This document shows positions 57,093 to 64,000 of a stretch of 64,000 nucleotides of DNA, one piece after another (the first letter of the stretch is position 1; each line of letters starts with the position of its first letter). Source of the stretch: Streptomyces sp. NRRL F-2580 (GTDB taxonomy: Bacteria; Actinomycetota; Actinomycetes; Streptomycetales; Streptomycetaceae). Where the stretch lies: assembly GCF_000720115.1 (NCBI RefSeq), contig NZ_JOIR01000021.1, positions 1 to 64,000 on the forward strand. The letters run 5' to 3'. A model generated the notes under the pieces. It was not told the origin of the DNA and did no database searches. It saw only the letters and a list, made by a program, of their open reading frames with translations. Both the position numbers and the translations under genes were made by a program.

Positions 57093-57548
57093 GTGGAGGA
57101 CGAACAGTCGCCCAGCTTCGCCCAACTCCTGGACCACCTCTTCCGGGAGGTGCACCCCCCTTCCCGGGGGCCCTACACCTACGCGGAGGTCGCCGAGGGA
57201 ATCCGCAAGGCCGCGACCGGGGAGGGGCGCGGGGTGACGGCGAGCGCCATCCAGCAACTGCGCACCGGCGCCAAGCGGAACCCGACGCGACACACCATCA
57301 AGGCCCTGGCCGACTTCTTCGGCGTCCCGGCGGGCTACTTCGTCGACAGCGCGGCGGCCGAACGCACCAAGGCCGAGATAGGCCTCCTCGCCGCCATGCG
57401 CGATCAGGACGTCCGCAAGGTGGCCCTGCGCGCCAACGGCCTGAGCGTCGACAGCCTGAAGATGCTGTCCACCGTCATTGAACAAGCCCGGAAGCTCGAA
57501 GGGCTCACCACCGACGACCCCGCGCAGGACCTCGACCTCGACGACTGA
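57093..57548 (+). CDS. XRE-family helix-turn-helix regulator
   Basis: A 151-residue DNA-binding protein. The HTH lies at about 25-80: YTYAEVAEGIRKAA, SAIQQLRTGAKRNPTRHTIK, ADFFGVPAGYF. A helical tail (LLAAMRDQDVRKVALRA) may form a dimer interface. GTG 57093 lies 8 nt after AAGGAGGT, a better spacing than GTG 57087. Together with the next gene it resembles the common XRE plus ImmA/IrrE pair, in which the peptidase cleaves or controls the repressor. It is divergent from the NERD helicase. Confidence 0.88.
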   Translation: MEDEQSPSFAQLLDHLFREVHPPSRGPYTYAEVAEGIRKAATGEGRGVTASAIQQLRTGAKRNPTRHTIKALADFFGVPAGYFVDSAAAERTKAEIGLLAAMRDQDVRKVALRANGLSVDSLKMLSTVIEQARKLEGLTTDDPAQDLDLDD

Positions 57549-57701
57549 ACCGCGCGCCGGGCGGCGACGCACACGGCCCCGCCCCACCCCGCCCGCCAAG
57601 CGGAGCCGCGATCATGTCAGCATGGGGGCGCGCGTAGCGGGCTCACAGGGGAAGGTTCGCCCCGGCCGACCACCCGCGCCCGGCGTCACCGGAGTGAGGA
57701 C

Positions 57702-58229
57702 ATGGACCTTGAGCAGCTTCGCGCGACGTGTGAGGCGCGCGTCGAGGCACTTCGACTCCCGCACCGCTTCAGCACCCGCGACCTCCGCGACGCCGTGGCC
57801 GAACAACGCGGACGCCCCATCATCCTGCGCCCGCTGAGCACCCTGGGCGCCACGGACGCCCCGTGCGGCATCCGCCTGGAGACCCCGGACGCCGACCTGT
57901 TGTTCTACGAGGAGGCCACCTCCCCCCTCCACCAGAACCACATCCTCGCCCACGAGATCAGCCACATCATCTGCGACCACCCCGGCAGTCTGGAACTGGA
58001 CCAGGACACCCTGCGCGCGATCGGGTTCGACCCCACCCTCGTCCGGCGCATGTCCGGCCGCACCAGCTACACCAGTGAGGACGAACGCGAGGCCGAGGTG
58101 ATGGCCAGCGTGATCCGGCAACTCATGTACCGGGGACGCGAAAGCCCGTCGAGCCGGCCCGCCAGCGGCGCCGAGAGCTGGGACGCGCTGTTCGCCAAGC
58201 CCCACAGGAAGAAACGCCACCGGAAATGA
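57702..58229 (+). CDS. ImmA/IrrE-family zinc metallopeptidase
   Basis: A 175-residue cytosolic protein with the zinc-protease motif HEISH (in HILAHEISHIICDHP) near residue 88, and a downstream Glu-rich helix EREAEVMASVIRQL that can supply the third ligand. Members of this family cleave XRE-type repressors after a stress signal. GGAG lies 7 nt before ATG 57702. The stop overlaps the next start by ATGA. The C-terminus is basic (KPHRKKRHRK). The partner is most likely the XRE protein encoded upstream. Confidence 0.88.
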   Translation: MDLEQLRATCEARVEALRLPHRFSTRDLRDAVAEQRGRPIILRPLSTLGATDAPCGIRLETPDADLLFYEEATSPLHQNHILAHEISHIICDHPGSLELDQDTLRAIGFDPTLVRRMSGRTSYTSEDEREAEVMASVIRQLMYRGRESPSSRPASGAESWDALFAKPHRKKRHRK

Positions 58230-59419
58230 TCAACATCCTCTTCACGGGCACGGCCGTCGTGCTGCTGTGCTTCGCCGCGTACTGGGTGGCGCGAGGACGC
58301 GGCGGACACCGCCCCACGGGCACCTGGGCGATGGCGGCGCTGCTGACCTCGTTCGCCCTCGCCTTCGCCTCCTACGCCCCCGCCGTGGAGCGCGCGGTCG
58401 AATCGGTGGTCCCGCACGTCGCCCGACTCCTCAGCAACACCTTCACCCTGACGGCGGCCACCTCGGTCCTCGCCTTCCTCTTCCAGCTCAATCTGGACCG
58501 CGCACGGGCCCACCGGCAGATCCGGCTGCGCGTCATCGCCCTCGCGCTCTCCGTCGCCGGCATGACCGCCTTCTTCCTCGCCGAACAACTCGCCGGCCGA
58601 AACCCGGCGTTGTACGCGTGCTACGTGCTCATCTACATCTCCTACCTGGGGTACACGGCCAAGGACTTCCTGCTGCAGACCTGGGCCCAGTCCAAGCGCT
58701 CGACCCGCCGCAGTCAGCGCTGGGGCCTGCGCACGACCTCGATCGGCTGCGGCTTCGCCCTCGTCTACGCCGCGTACAAGCTCTTCGCCCTGGTCTCCAT
58801 CGGCCTCGGACTGGGGCTCGTACCCGACCACGCCCGGTGCTCGACGCCACTGACCCCCGTCCGCTGCACGTTCAGCGTGACCGCGCCCGCCGTCGCCGTC
58901 CTCCTCATCACCGTCGGCCTCACCCTCCCCGCCCTGCTGTGGCCGCTCAGCCAACTGCGCCGCCGTCGCTGGGAACGGAACTCGTTCACCGCACTGGAAC
59001 CCCTGTGGCGTGAGGTCACCTCGGCGGTCCCCGAGGTCGTGCTCGACCCGGGCAACACCGGGGCCGACATCCACGACCTCGACTTCCACCTCCACCGCCG
59101 GGTCATCGAGATCAACGACTGCGTGCTGGCCCTGCGCCGGTACCGTCGAACGTCGGTACGGGACGCCGCGGCCGCCGAGGTCGCCCGCCGGGGCACGGCC
59201 GACACTCCCGAGGGCGACGCCGAGGTGGAGGCGGCGGTCATCGCCGCGGCCGTCCACGCGAAGCGCGCGGGCCTCCCCCTCGACGGCGACGAGGCCCCGC
59301 CCGCCGCCGGCACCCGCTCCCGCAAGGGCGACCTCCCGGCGGAGACCGCGTGGCTGCTGCTCGTGGCGGACGCCTACGCGCGGTGCCCGGCACCCGAGAC
59401 CGCGGGCGCCGCCTCGTGA
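58226..59419 (+). CDS. MAB_1171c-like seven-helix membrane protein
   Basis: A 397-residue protein with about seven membrane helices in the first ~240 residues (for example ILFTGTAVVLLCFAAYWVA, ALYACYVLIYISYLGYTA and VAVLLITVGLTLPALLW), followed by a ~150-residue cytosolic part with the DLDFHLHRRVIEINDC segment. This matches the actinobacterial MAB_1171c family, described as putative transporters but of unproven function. It overlaps both neighbours by four bases, so it is tightly coupled to the metallopeptidase and the P450. Confidence 0.8.
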   Translation: MINILFTGTAVVLLCFAAYWVARGRGGHRPTGTWAMAALLTSFALAFASYAPAVERAVESVVPHVARLLSNTFTLTAATSVLAFLFQLNLDRARAHRQIRLRVIALALSVAGMTAFFLAEQLAGRNPALYACYVLIYISYLGYTAKDFLLQTWAQSKRSTRRSQRWGLRTTSIGCGFALVYAAYKLFALVSIGLGLGLVPDHARCSTPLTPVRCTFSVTAPAVAVLLITVGLTLPALLWPLSQLRRRRWERNSFTALEPLWREVTSAVPEVVLDPGNTGADIHDLDFHLHRRVIEINDCVLALRRYRRTSVRDAAAAEVARRGTADTPEGDAEVEAAVIAAAVHAKRAGLPLDGDEAPPAAGTRSRKGDLPAETAWLLLVADAYARCPAPETAGAAS

Positions 59420-60606
59420 CCGCCCCGCGGCAGGACCCCCTGCGCGACCCGCACTTCTTCGCCGACCCCTACCCCACCTACGACCGGCTGCGCGGGGGCT
59501 GCCCCGTCCAACGGGTCCCCACCGGCTCCGGCGGACACCACGCGTACCTGATCACCGGCCACCCCGAGGCCCGCGAGGCGTTCACCGACCCCCGCCTGTC
59601 CAAGGACACGGCCCGCTTCTTCGCCGACCGGCCCTCGAACCGCGACCTGCACCCGGCGATCTCCCGCAACATGCTGGCGAGCGACCCACCCGCGCACACC
59701 CGCCACCGGCGGGTGGCGACACGGATGTTCACGACCGGACGCGTTCGGGAACTCCGCCCGTTCATCACCCGCGTCGTGGACGACCTCATGACCACGTGGC
59801 GACCGGGCACGGACATCGACCTGGTGGCGGACCTGGCGGTACCCCTGCCGGTCACCGTCGTCTGCGAACTGCTGGGCGTGCCCGAGGCCGACCGCGCCAC
59901 CCTCGCCGCCCGGTCCCACGACCTCTTCGACGCGACCGACACCGCCCGCATCGACGCCGCGTCGCACCACATCGGCGACTACCTCACCCACATGATCGAC
60001 ACGGCCCGCGCGAACCCCGGCGACGGCCCGCTCCACGCCTTCCTGCGTGACTGCGACGAGGGCGGCCTCGACCGGGACGAGACCGTCTCCCTGGCCGCCC
60101 TCCTCCTGGTCGCCGGGCACGAGACCACCACCCAATTCATCGGCAACGCCGTCCTGACCCTGCTCCGGCACCCGGAGGCGTACGACCGCCTGCGCCGGGA
60201 TGCGGACCTGATCCCCGGCGCCCTCGACGAACTGCTCCGCTTCGACTCCCCGGTGAGCGTGGCCACCTTCCGTCACAGCACGGAGGACCTGCGCGTCGGG
60301 GGGGTCGACATCCCGGCGGGCTTCCCGGTGCTCATCGCCCCCGGGGCCGCGAACCGCGACCCTGCGGCGTTCCCCGACCCGCACCGTCTCGACCTCGACC
60401 GCGACGCCGGCGGCCACCTCTCCTTCGGCCACGGCATCCACCGCTGCCCGGGCGCCCCCCTGGCCCGCGCCGAGGCCGAAATCGCCCTCCGCGCCCTGCT
60501 GACCCGCTTCCCGCACACCCGCCTGGCCATCCCCGCGGAATCCCTGACCTGGCGCCGAACCCGTCTCACCCGAGGCCTGACCACCCTCCCCCTGGCCCTC
60601 GCCTGA
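59416..60606 (+). CDS. Cytochrome P450, outside the NRPS cluster
   Basis: A 396-residue P450 starting at GTG 59416, overlapping the previous stop as GTGA. The heme loop is FGHGIHRCPGAPLAR, the I-helix is LLVAGHETTTQFIG and the K-helix is DELLR; all key residues are canonical. It is not closely similar to the three P450s of the NRPS operon (compare CPG with CLG in the heme loop). Its coupling to the MAB_1171c and IrrE genes indicates a role in that cassette. The substrate is unknown. Confidence 0.92.
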   Translation: MTAPRQDPLRDPHFFADPYPTYDRLRGGCPVQRVPTGSGGHHAYLITGHPEAREAFTDPRLSKDTARFFADRPSNRDLHPAISRNMLASDPPAHTRHRRVATRMFTTGRVRELRPFITRVVDDLMTTWRPGTDIDLVADLAVPLPVTVVCELLGVPEADRATLAARSHDLFDATDTARIDAASHHIGDYLTHMIDTARANPGDGPLHAFLRDCDEGGLDRDETVSLAALLLVAGHETTTQFIGNAVLTLLRHPEAYDRLRRDADLIPGALDELLRFDSPVSVATFRHSTEDLRVGGVDIPAGFPVLIAPGAANRDPAAFPDPHRLDLDRDAGGHLSFGHGIHRCPGAPLARAEAEIALRALLTRFPHTRLAIPAESLTWRRTRLTRGLTTLPLALA

Positions 60607-60623
60607 CGAACCTCAAAGCAAAA

Positions 60624-60663
60624 GCCCGCCGCGGACTCCCGGTCAGGGAGCCCGTCGGCGGGC
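60624..60663. terminator. Bidirectional hairpin terminator
   Basis: GCCCGCCG (60624-60631) pairs with CGGCGGGC (60656-60663), and an inner CTCCC/GGGAG pair strengthens the stem. It lies between the stop codons of the convergent P450 and DUF3311 genes, so it can serve both. Confidence 0.7.
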
Positions 60664-60683
60664 GTCGGTCGGGGCGGGGTGGA

Positions 60684-60944
60684 TCAGTTGCCGGGCCGGC
60701 GGCCCTCTTCGTCTCGATGCGGCCCGTTCCGCGTCCTGGTCGGGCGGGACGTCCGGTCGCGCTTCCACAACGTGTAGGCGGTCAGGGTCAGCGCGCTTGA
60801 GATCAGGACCCACGCCATCTGGTACCAGTAGAAGAAGGGGACTCCGCCGAGCATGGGTTCGACCTTCGCGTACGAACCGACCCAGAACATCGCCCCGAAC
60901 GGCGCGAACAGGCACAAGCCGATGATCACGCGGACCGGAGTCAC
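60684..60944 (-). CDS. DUF3311 small membrane protein
   Basis: An 86-residue protein with two hydrophobic helices (VIIGLCLFAPFGAMFWVG and FYWYQMAWVLISSALTLTAY) and the VEPMLGGVPFFYWYQ segment characteristic of DUF3311. Genes of this family normally sit immediately before a sodium:solute symporter and form one transport unit with it. Here the downstream space is filled by a terminator and a convergent P450, so no symporter is present. The start at GTG 60944 has only a poor ribosome site. It may be a relic of a lost transport operon. Confidence 0.75.
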   Translation of the reverse strand: MTPVRVIIGLCLFAPFGAMFWVGSYAKVEPMLGGVPFFYWYQMAWVLISSALTLTAYTLWKRDRTSRPTRTRNGPHRDEEGRRPGN

Positions 60945-61106
60945 CGCCGGCGGCTTCGTCTGAGGCGCCCCTGGTCTGTCGCCATGGGCATGCCCCGTCC
61001 TGCACGTGGTTCTGGTGATCGGCCGTCTGCGTGATCCCAGTTAATGCTCCGGCAGTCGCGCGTTCACCAGTGCGCCGGGTGTCCGTTTCCCGGGGCGAGG
61101 AGGTCG

Positions 61107-61241
61107 ATGGTGCTCCTCATCGTGGCCGTCGTCTGCGCGATCGGCCTGGTGACCCTCTCCAACGCGTCGCCGGACACCCATGTGATCTTCAACAACGACG
61201 CCGCCGCCGGCGAGCCGTTGGTCACCCCCACCGGCCACTGA
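61107..61241 (+). CDS. Small single-helix membrane peptide, 44 aa
   Basis: A short frame with a strong GAGGAGGT ribosome site just upstream of ATG 61107 (GTG 61110 is also possible). The product starts with one hydrophobic helix, MVLLIVAVVCAIGLVTL, followed by a polar tail containing DTHVIFNND. I do not recognise a family. It ends 5 nt before the convergent HAD remnant. It is supported by the ribosome site and hydrophobicity only. Confidence 0.4.
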   Translation: MVLLIVAVVCAIGLVTLSNASPDTHVIFNNDAAAGEPLVTPTGH

Positions 61242-61246
61242 ACGCG

Positions 61247-61674
61247 TCAGCCAGTCGCCGGAGTCCGGTCGAGGCCGATGACGAGGCCCAAGCGGCCGCG
61301 CCGACCTGCTTCGACCCCCGCGAGGGCATCCTCCACCACCGCGCAGCGGGCCGGGTCCACCCCTAGCCGTACGGCCGCTTCGAGGAACAAGGCGGGGTCC
61401 GGCTTGCCCGCCAGTCCCAGTCCGGCAGCGTCCGTACCCTCCACCAGGTCGATGCCACGGGAGCTCAGGAAGGAGCAAGCCCCGTCCAGCCGGGGCTTGC
61501 CGTCGACCCACTGGCGGTCACGGTCCGCATCGAAGGGAGGCTGCCGCCCCTTCCCGGACGCGGCCCGGCGACCAGACAGCTGTCGAAGGCGGTCTTCCAG
61601 GCCGCGGTGTGCAGCCGCGCCGAGTCGAGGAGTACCCCATCGGTGTCGAAGACGACGGCGCGCGGGGTGCTCAC
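61247..61674 (-). pseudogene. Broken HAD-superfamily phosphatase (beta-phosphoglucomutase-like)
   Basis: The N-terminal part from GTG 61674 reads VVFDTDGVLLDSARLHTAAW, the HAD motif I with its usual context. That frame then stops at 61465. The continuation is in another frame: PFDADRDRQWVDGKPRLDG, then LAGKPDPALFLEAA and VVEDALAGVEAG (motifs III and IV). The frameshift falls near 61535-61575. Between SSRGIDLVEG and LAGKPDP roughly 70 residues, including motif II, are missing, and the C-terminus stops early after GLVIGLDR. At least three lesions make it non-functional. Its start overlaps the stop of the XRE-PNPOx gene (GTGA), showing that it was once the second gene of that operon. Confidence 0.85.
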
Positions 61675-62351
61675 CCGGATCCCACACGGCGGCCGGTGAT
61701 CCGGGTGGGGGTCACGGACATCCAGTGCGTACGGGGTCCGCCGGCCCAGGGGAGCGAGCGGGCGACGGAGTACAGGTGGCTGACGCGCTCGCCGTCCGTG
61801 ACGCCGGAGAGCTCGCCGACGGCCATGACGCTCCAGCCTTCGCGCATCGCGTCGTCGATGTGGTCCACCTCGAAGGCGACCTCGGTCCCTGTCGCCTCGG
61901 CGAGGCGCGAGTAGGCCGCCGTGCGGAACGCGATCTCATTTCCCACAACGACGTAGTTGACGGGAAAGACGGCAAGTCCTTCCATGCCGGAGAACCCGAC
62001 CCGGCCGATGCCGTGGGTGGAGAGCAGGCGGCGACACTCGGCCTCGCTCAGCACCGTCGACGCGGAATCACGCATCGCGGTCCCCATGCCGGGAGGGCTG
62101 TCGGTCGTTCTCCCGGTCAGCTCGGCAACGGTGGTCCCCAGCCCGTCCGCGAGACCCACGAGCATGCCCATGCTGGGCGCCGCCGCCCGCTCCTCCACGT
62201 AGGCGATGTACGACGCGGCGACCCCACAGCGCTCTGCGAGTTCCTCACGCGTGATTCCCAGCTCTTCGCGGCGGGCGGTCACGCGCCGTCCGAGGTCACC
62301 CCGGGCAGCCGGAACCTTGATCGGGGACGCATCTGCGGTGGTCTCTCCCAT
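61671..62351 (-). CDS. XRE helix-turn-helix fused to a pyridoxamine-5'-phosphate-oxidase-like (flavin-binding) domain
   Basis: A 226-residue two-domain protein. Residues ~20-75 form an XRE HTH: RREELGITREELAERCGV, then SYIAYVEERAAAPSM. Residues ~95-225 form a split-barrel PNPOx-like domain (ECRRLLSTHGIGRVGFSG, FPVNYVVVGNEIAFRT, GWSVMAVGELSGV), which in related proteins binds FMN, F420 or heme-like ligands. It may therefore be a redox- or cofactor-responsive regulator. AAGGG lies 9 nt before ATG 62351. It is divergent from the phosphoketolase gene and could control it and the now broken HAD gene. Confidence 0.85.
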   Translation of the reverse strand: MGETTADASPIKVPAARGDLGRRVTARREELGITREELAERCGVAASYIAYVEERAAAPSMGMLVGLADGLGTTVAELTGRTTDSPPGMGTAMRDSASTVLSEAECRRLLSTHGIGRVGFSGMEGLAVFPVNYVVVGNEIAFRTAAYSRLAEATGTEVAFEVDHIDDAMREGWSVMAVGELSGVTDGERVSHLYSVARSLPWAGGPRTHWMSVTPTRITGRRVGSG

Positions 62352-62737
62352 GATCGTCACACCCTTGCGGTTCGTAGCAGGGACAGGAACTTGGCGACGC
62401 ACTGGGCGTCAACCTCAGGCTGTACCCGCCGCCGGTGCACGCACAGGGCCGGACGGTCCCCTACCGGGGCCGGTCGGACCCCTGCGGCCCTCTCTCGGGT
62501 ATGACGGCGAAGGCCGGTTCCCCCGCTGCAGGAAGGCTGGCCATATCCGGGGCGGCCCCGCTCCACTGCGCTTCCTCGGCACCGTGCGGACCCTCACCGG
62601 CAGGACCCAAGTCGGGGCAAGCCATCTTGGTTGACCGGAGCCGCTCAAGCCCCTGAACTGTGCCATCGGCCTCGCTGCGGGCCTCTTCACTGCGCGGGAG
62701 GCCCACACTCCATGCGGCCGTTGTCGCACAAGGGACC

Positions 62738-62762
62738 GACCGGCCCCATGCAGGGGCCGGTC
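62738..62762. promoter_or_regulatory. 10-bp perfect inverted repeat upstream of the phosphoketolase gene
   Basis: GACCGGCCCC (62738-62747) and GGGGCCGGTC (62753-62762) flank a 5-bp centre, 88 bp before the phosphoketolase start. The outer GGGACC/GGTCC symmetry recalls boxes of DosR/DevR-type dormancy regulators, but the same sequence could also form an RNA hairpin in the leader. The rest of the ~500-bp divergent intergenic region (62352-62850) shows no gene. Confidence 0.5.
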
Positions 62763-62850
62763 CTGCCCTTCCGCCCCCCGGCCTAGGGGAGCACGGTCCA
62801 AGCATCGGCTCAACCGGCCATGCCCCGGCCTGCGGTTCGAAGGAGCGCTC

Positions 62851-64000
62851 ATGACGACCACGTACCGGATCGCGGAGCTGGACGCCCACTGGCGTGCCGC
62901 GAACTATCTGGCCGCCGGCCAGATCTACCTCATGGACAACCCCCTGCTCGCAGAACCCCTGCGGCCGGACCACATCAAGCCCAGGCTGCTCGGCCACTGG
63001 GGCACCGCCCCCGGCCTGAACCTCGTCCACACCCACTTGAACCGGGTGATCAAGGAGCGTTCCCTGGAGGCCCTGTGCGTCTGGGGACCCGGCCACGGCG
63101 GGGCGGCCGTCCTCGCCAACTCCTGGCTGGAGGGCACGTACACCGAGACCTACCCGGACATCGGCCGCGACACGGACGGGATGCGCAAGCTGTTCCGCCA
63201 GTTCTCCTTCCCCGGCGGAGTGCCGAGTCACGTAGCACCGGAGACACCGGGCTCCATCCACGAGGGCGGCGAGCTCGGCTACTCACTGGCCCACGCGTAC
63301 GGGGCCGCCTTCGACCACCCCGGCCTGCTCGTTGCGTGCGTCATCGGCGACGGGGAAGCCGAGACGGGCCCGCTGGCCGCCTCCTGGCACTCCAACAAAT
63401 TCCTGGACCCGGTCCACGACGGCGCCGTACTGCCGGTCCTGCACCTCAACGGGTACAAGATCGCCAACCCGACGGTGCTTTCACGGATCCCCGAGGCCGA
63501 GCTCGACGCGCTGCTGCGCGGCTACGGGTACGACCCCCTCTACGTCTCCGGCAGTGACCCCTCCCTCGTCCATCCGGCCATGGCCAGAGCCATGGACCAG
63601 GCCGTCGACCGCATCCACGCCATCCAGCGGCAAGCGCGCTCTGCCGGAACGGATCCGGGCAGTGAGCGGGCACGGTGGCCGATGATCGTCCTGCGGACGC
63701 CCAAGGGCTGGACCGGACCGGCGACCGTCGACGGGCAACCCGTCGAGGGCACCTGGCGCGCTCACCAGGTGCCGCTCGCCGGGGTCCGCGAGAACCCCGA
63801 ACACCTGCGGCAGCTGGAATGCTGGATGCGCTCCTACCGGCCCGAGGAACTCTTCGGCGCCGACGGCCGCCCGACGGCACAGGTCCTGGCCTGCGTACCG
63901 GAGGGCGAGCGCCGCCTCGGCGCAAGCCCGTACGCCAATGGCGGTCGACTGCTGCGCTCGCTCCCCCTGCCCGGACTGGATGCATGGGCCGTCCCCGTGG
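62851..64000 (+). CDS. xfp: Xylulose-5-phosphate/fructose-6-phosphate phosphoketolase, N-terminal part
   Basis: A TPP-dependent enzyme that splits xylulose 5-phosphate or fructose 6-phosphate to acetyl phosphate and an aldose phosphate. About 383 residues are visible before the window ends. Family hallmarks appear in order: [44 protein letters not shown], the TPP motif [17 protein letters not shown] and [21 protein letters not shown] sits 5-6 nt before ATG 62851. The first third matches the family's normal start, so the gene appears intact up to the edge. Its neighbours (XRE-PNPOx regulator and HAD remnant) and the inverted repeat upstream suggest control by redox or oxygen state. Confidence 0.95.
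   Translation, partial: MTTTYRIAELDAHWRAANYLAAGQIYLMDNPLLAEPLRPDHIKPRLLGHWGTAPGLNLVHTHLNRVIKERSLEALCVWGPGHGGAAVLANSWLEGTYTETYPDIGRDTDGMRKLFRQFSFPGGVPSHVAPETPGSIHEGGELGYSLAHAYGAAFDHPGLLVACVIGDGEAETGPLAASWHSNKFLDPVHDGAVLPVLHLNGYKIANPTVLSRIPEAELDALLRGYGYDPLYVSGSDPSLVHPAMARAMDQAVDRIHAIQRQARSAGTDPGSERARWPMIVLRTPKGWTGPATVDGQPVEGTWRAHQVPLAGVRENPEHLRQLECWMRSYRPEELFGADGRPTAQVLACVPEGERRLGASPYANGGRLLRSLPLPGLDAWAVPV

Overview
The window is high-GC actinobacterial DNA. Codons end in G or C, starts are ATG or GTG with GGAGG-type ribosome sites, and ATGA/GTGA start-stop overlaps are common. The gene families (modular PKS, giant NRPS, several P450s, HicB/DUF4097/Drr operon, XRE-ImmA/IrrE-MAB_1171c cassette) point to Streptomyces or a close relative.

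Layout. (1) 1-12.7 kb, plus strand: the 3' end of a modular type I PKS (AT end-DH-KR-ACP), a complete KS-AT-DH-ER-KR-ACP module with docking ends and no thioesterase, a fusion of a type II thioesterase with an FMN alpha-hydroxy-acid oxidase, and a second type II thioesterase. (2) 12.7-16.5 kb: a gene-poor interval with lower GC patches, a 17-bp direct repeat, a DUF2637 membrane protein and small hypotheticals. (3) 16.5-50.2 kb, minus strand: one long apparent operon. In order of transcription it holds a type II TE, NRPS1 (A-T-E, C-A*-T), NRPS2 (C-A-T-E, C-A-MT-T, C-A-T-E, C-A-T-TE), two related P450s, a flavoprotein, a free-standing C*-A-T protein and a third P450. (4) 50.5-53.9 kb: a Drr-type ABC exporter, a DUF4097 protein and a HicB-like regulator, probably chromosomal background. 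(5) 54.1-60.6 kb: a NERD-UvrD helicase divergent from an XRE/ImmA-IrrE/MAB_1171c/P450 cassette. (6) 60.7-64.0 kb: an orphan DUF3311 gene, a broken HAD phosphatase, an XRE-PNPOx regulator and the start of a phosphoketolase gene.

How the NRPS works. The six modules are self-consistent. Each C domain after an E domain is of the DCL type and the other two are LCL, which predicts an alternating D-L-D-L-D-L hexapeptide. Hand-read specificity codes suggest D-Phe (or another aromatic), X, D-piperazate, N-methyl-Val, D-piperazate and an unassigned residue, released by the terminal TE, probably as a macrocycle. The most unusual point is module 2. Its adenylation domain has lost the catalytic lysine, the substrate-anchoring Asp and most core motifs, although its carrier site is intact. 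The operon also encodes a separate C*-A-T protein whose own condensation motif is damaged, next to a P450 and a flavoprotein. My working hypothesis is that a modified amino acid is prepared on this separate protein and supplied in trans to module 2.

Limits: all family assignments are from motif reading without database search. Whether the left-hand PKS and the NRPS form one pathway or two neighbouring ones cannot be decided here. Piperazate biosynthesis genes, an MbtH protein and pathway regulators are not in the window.
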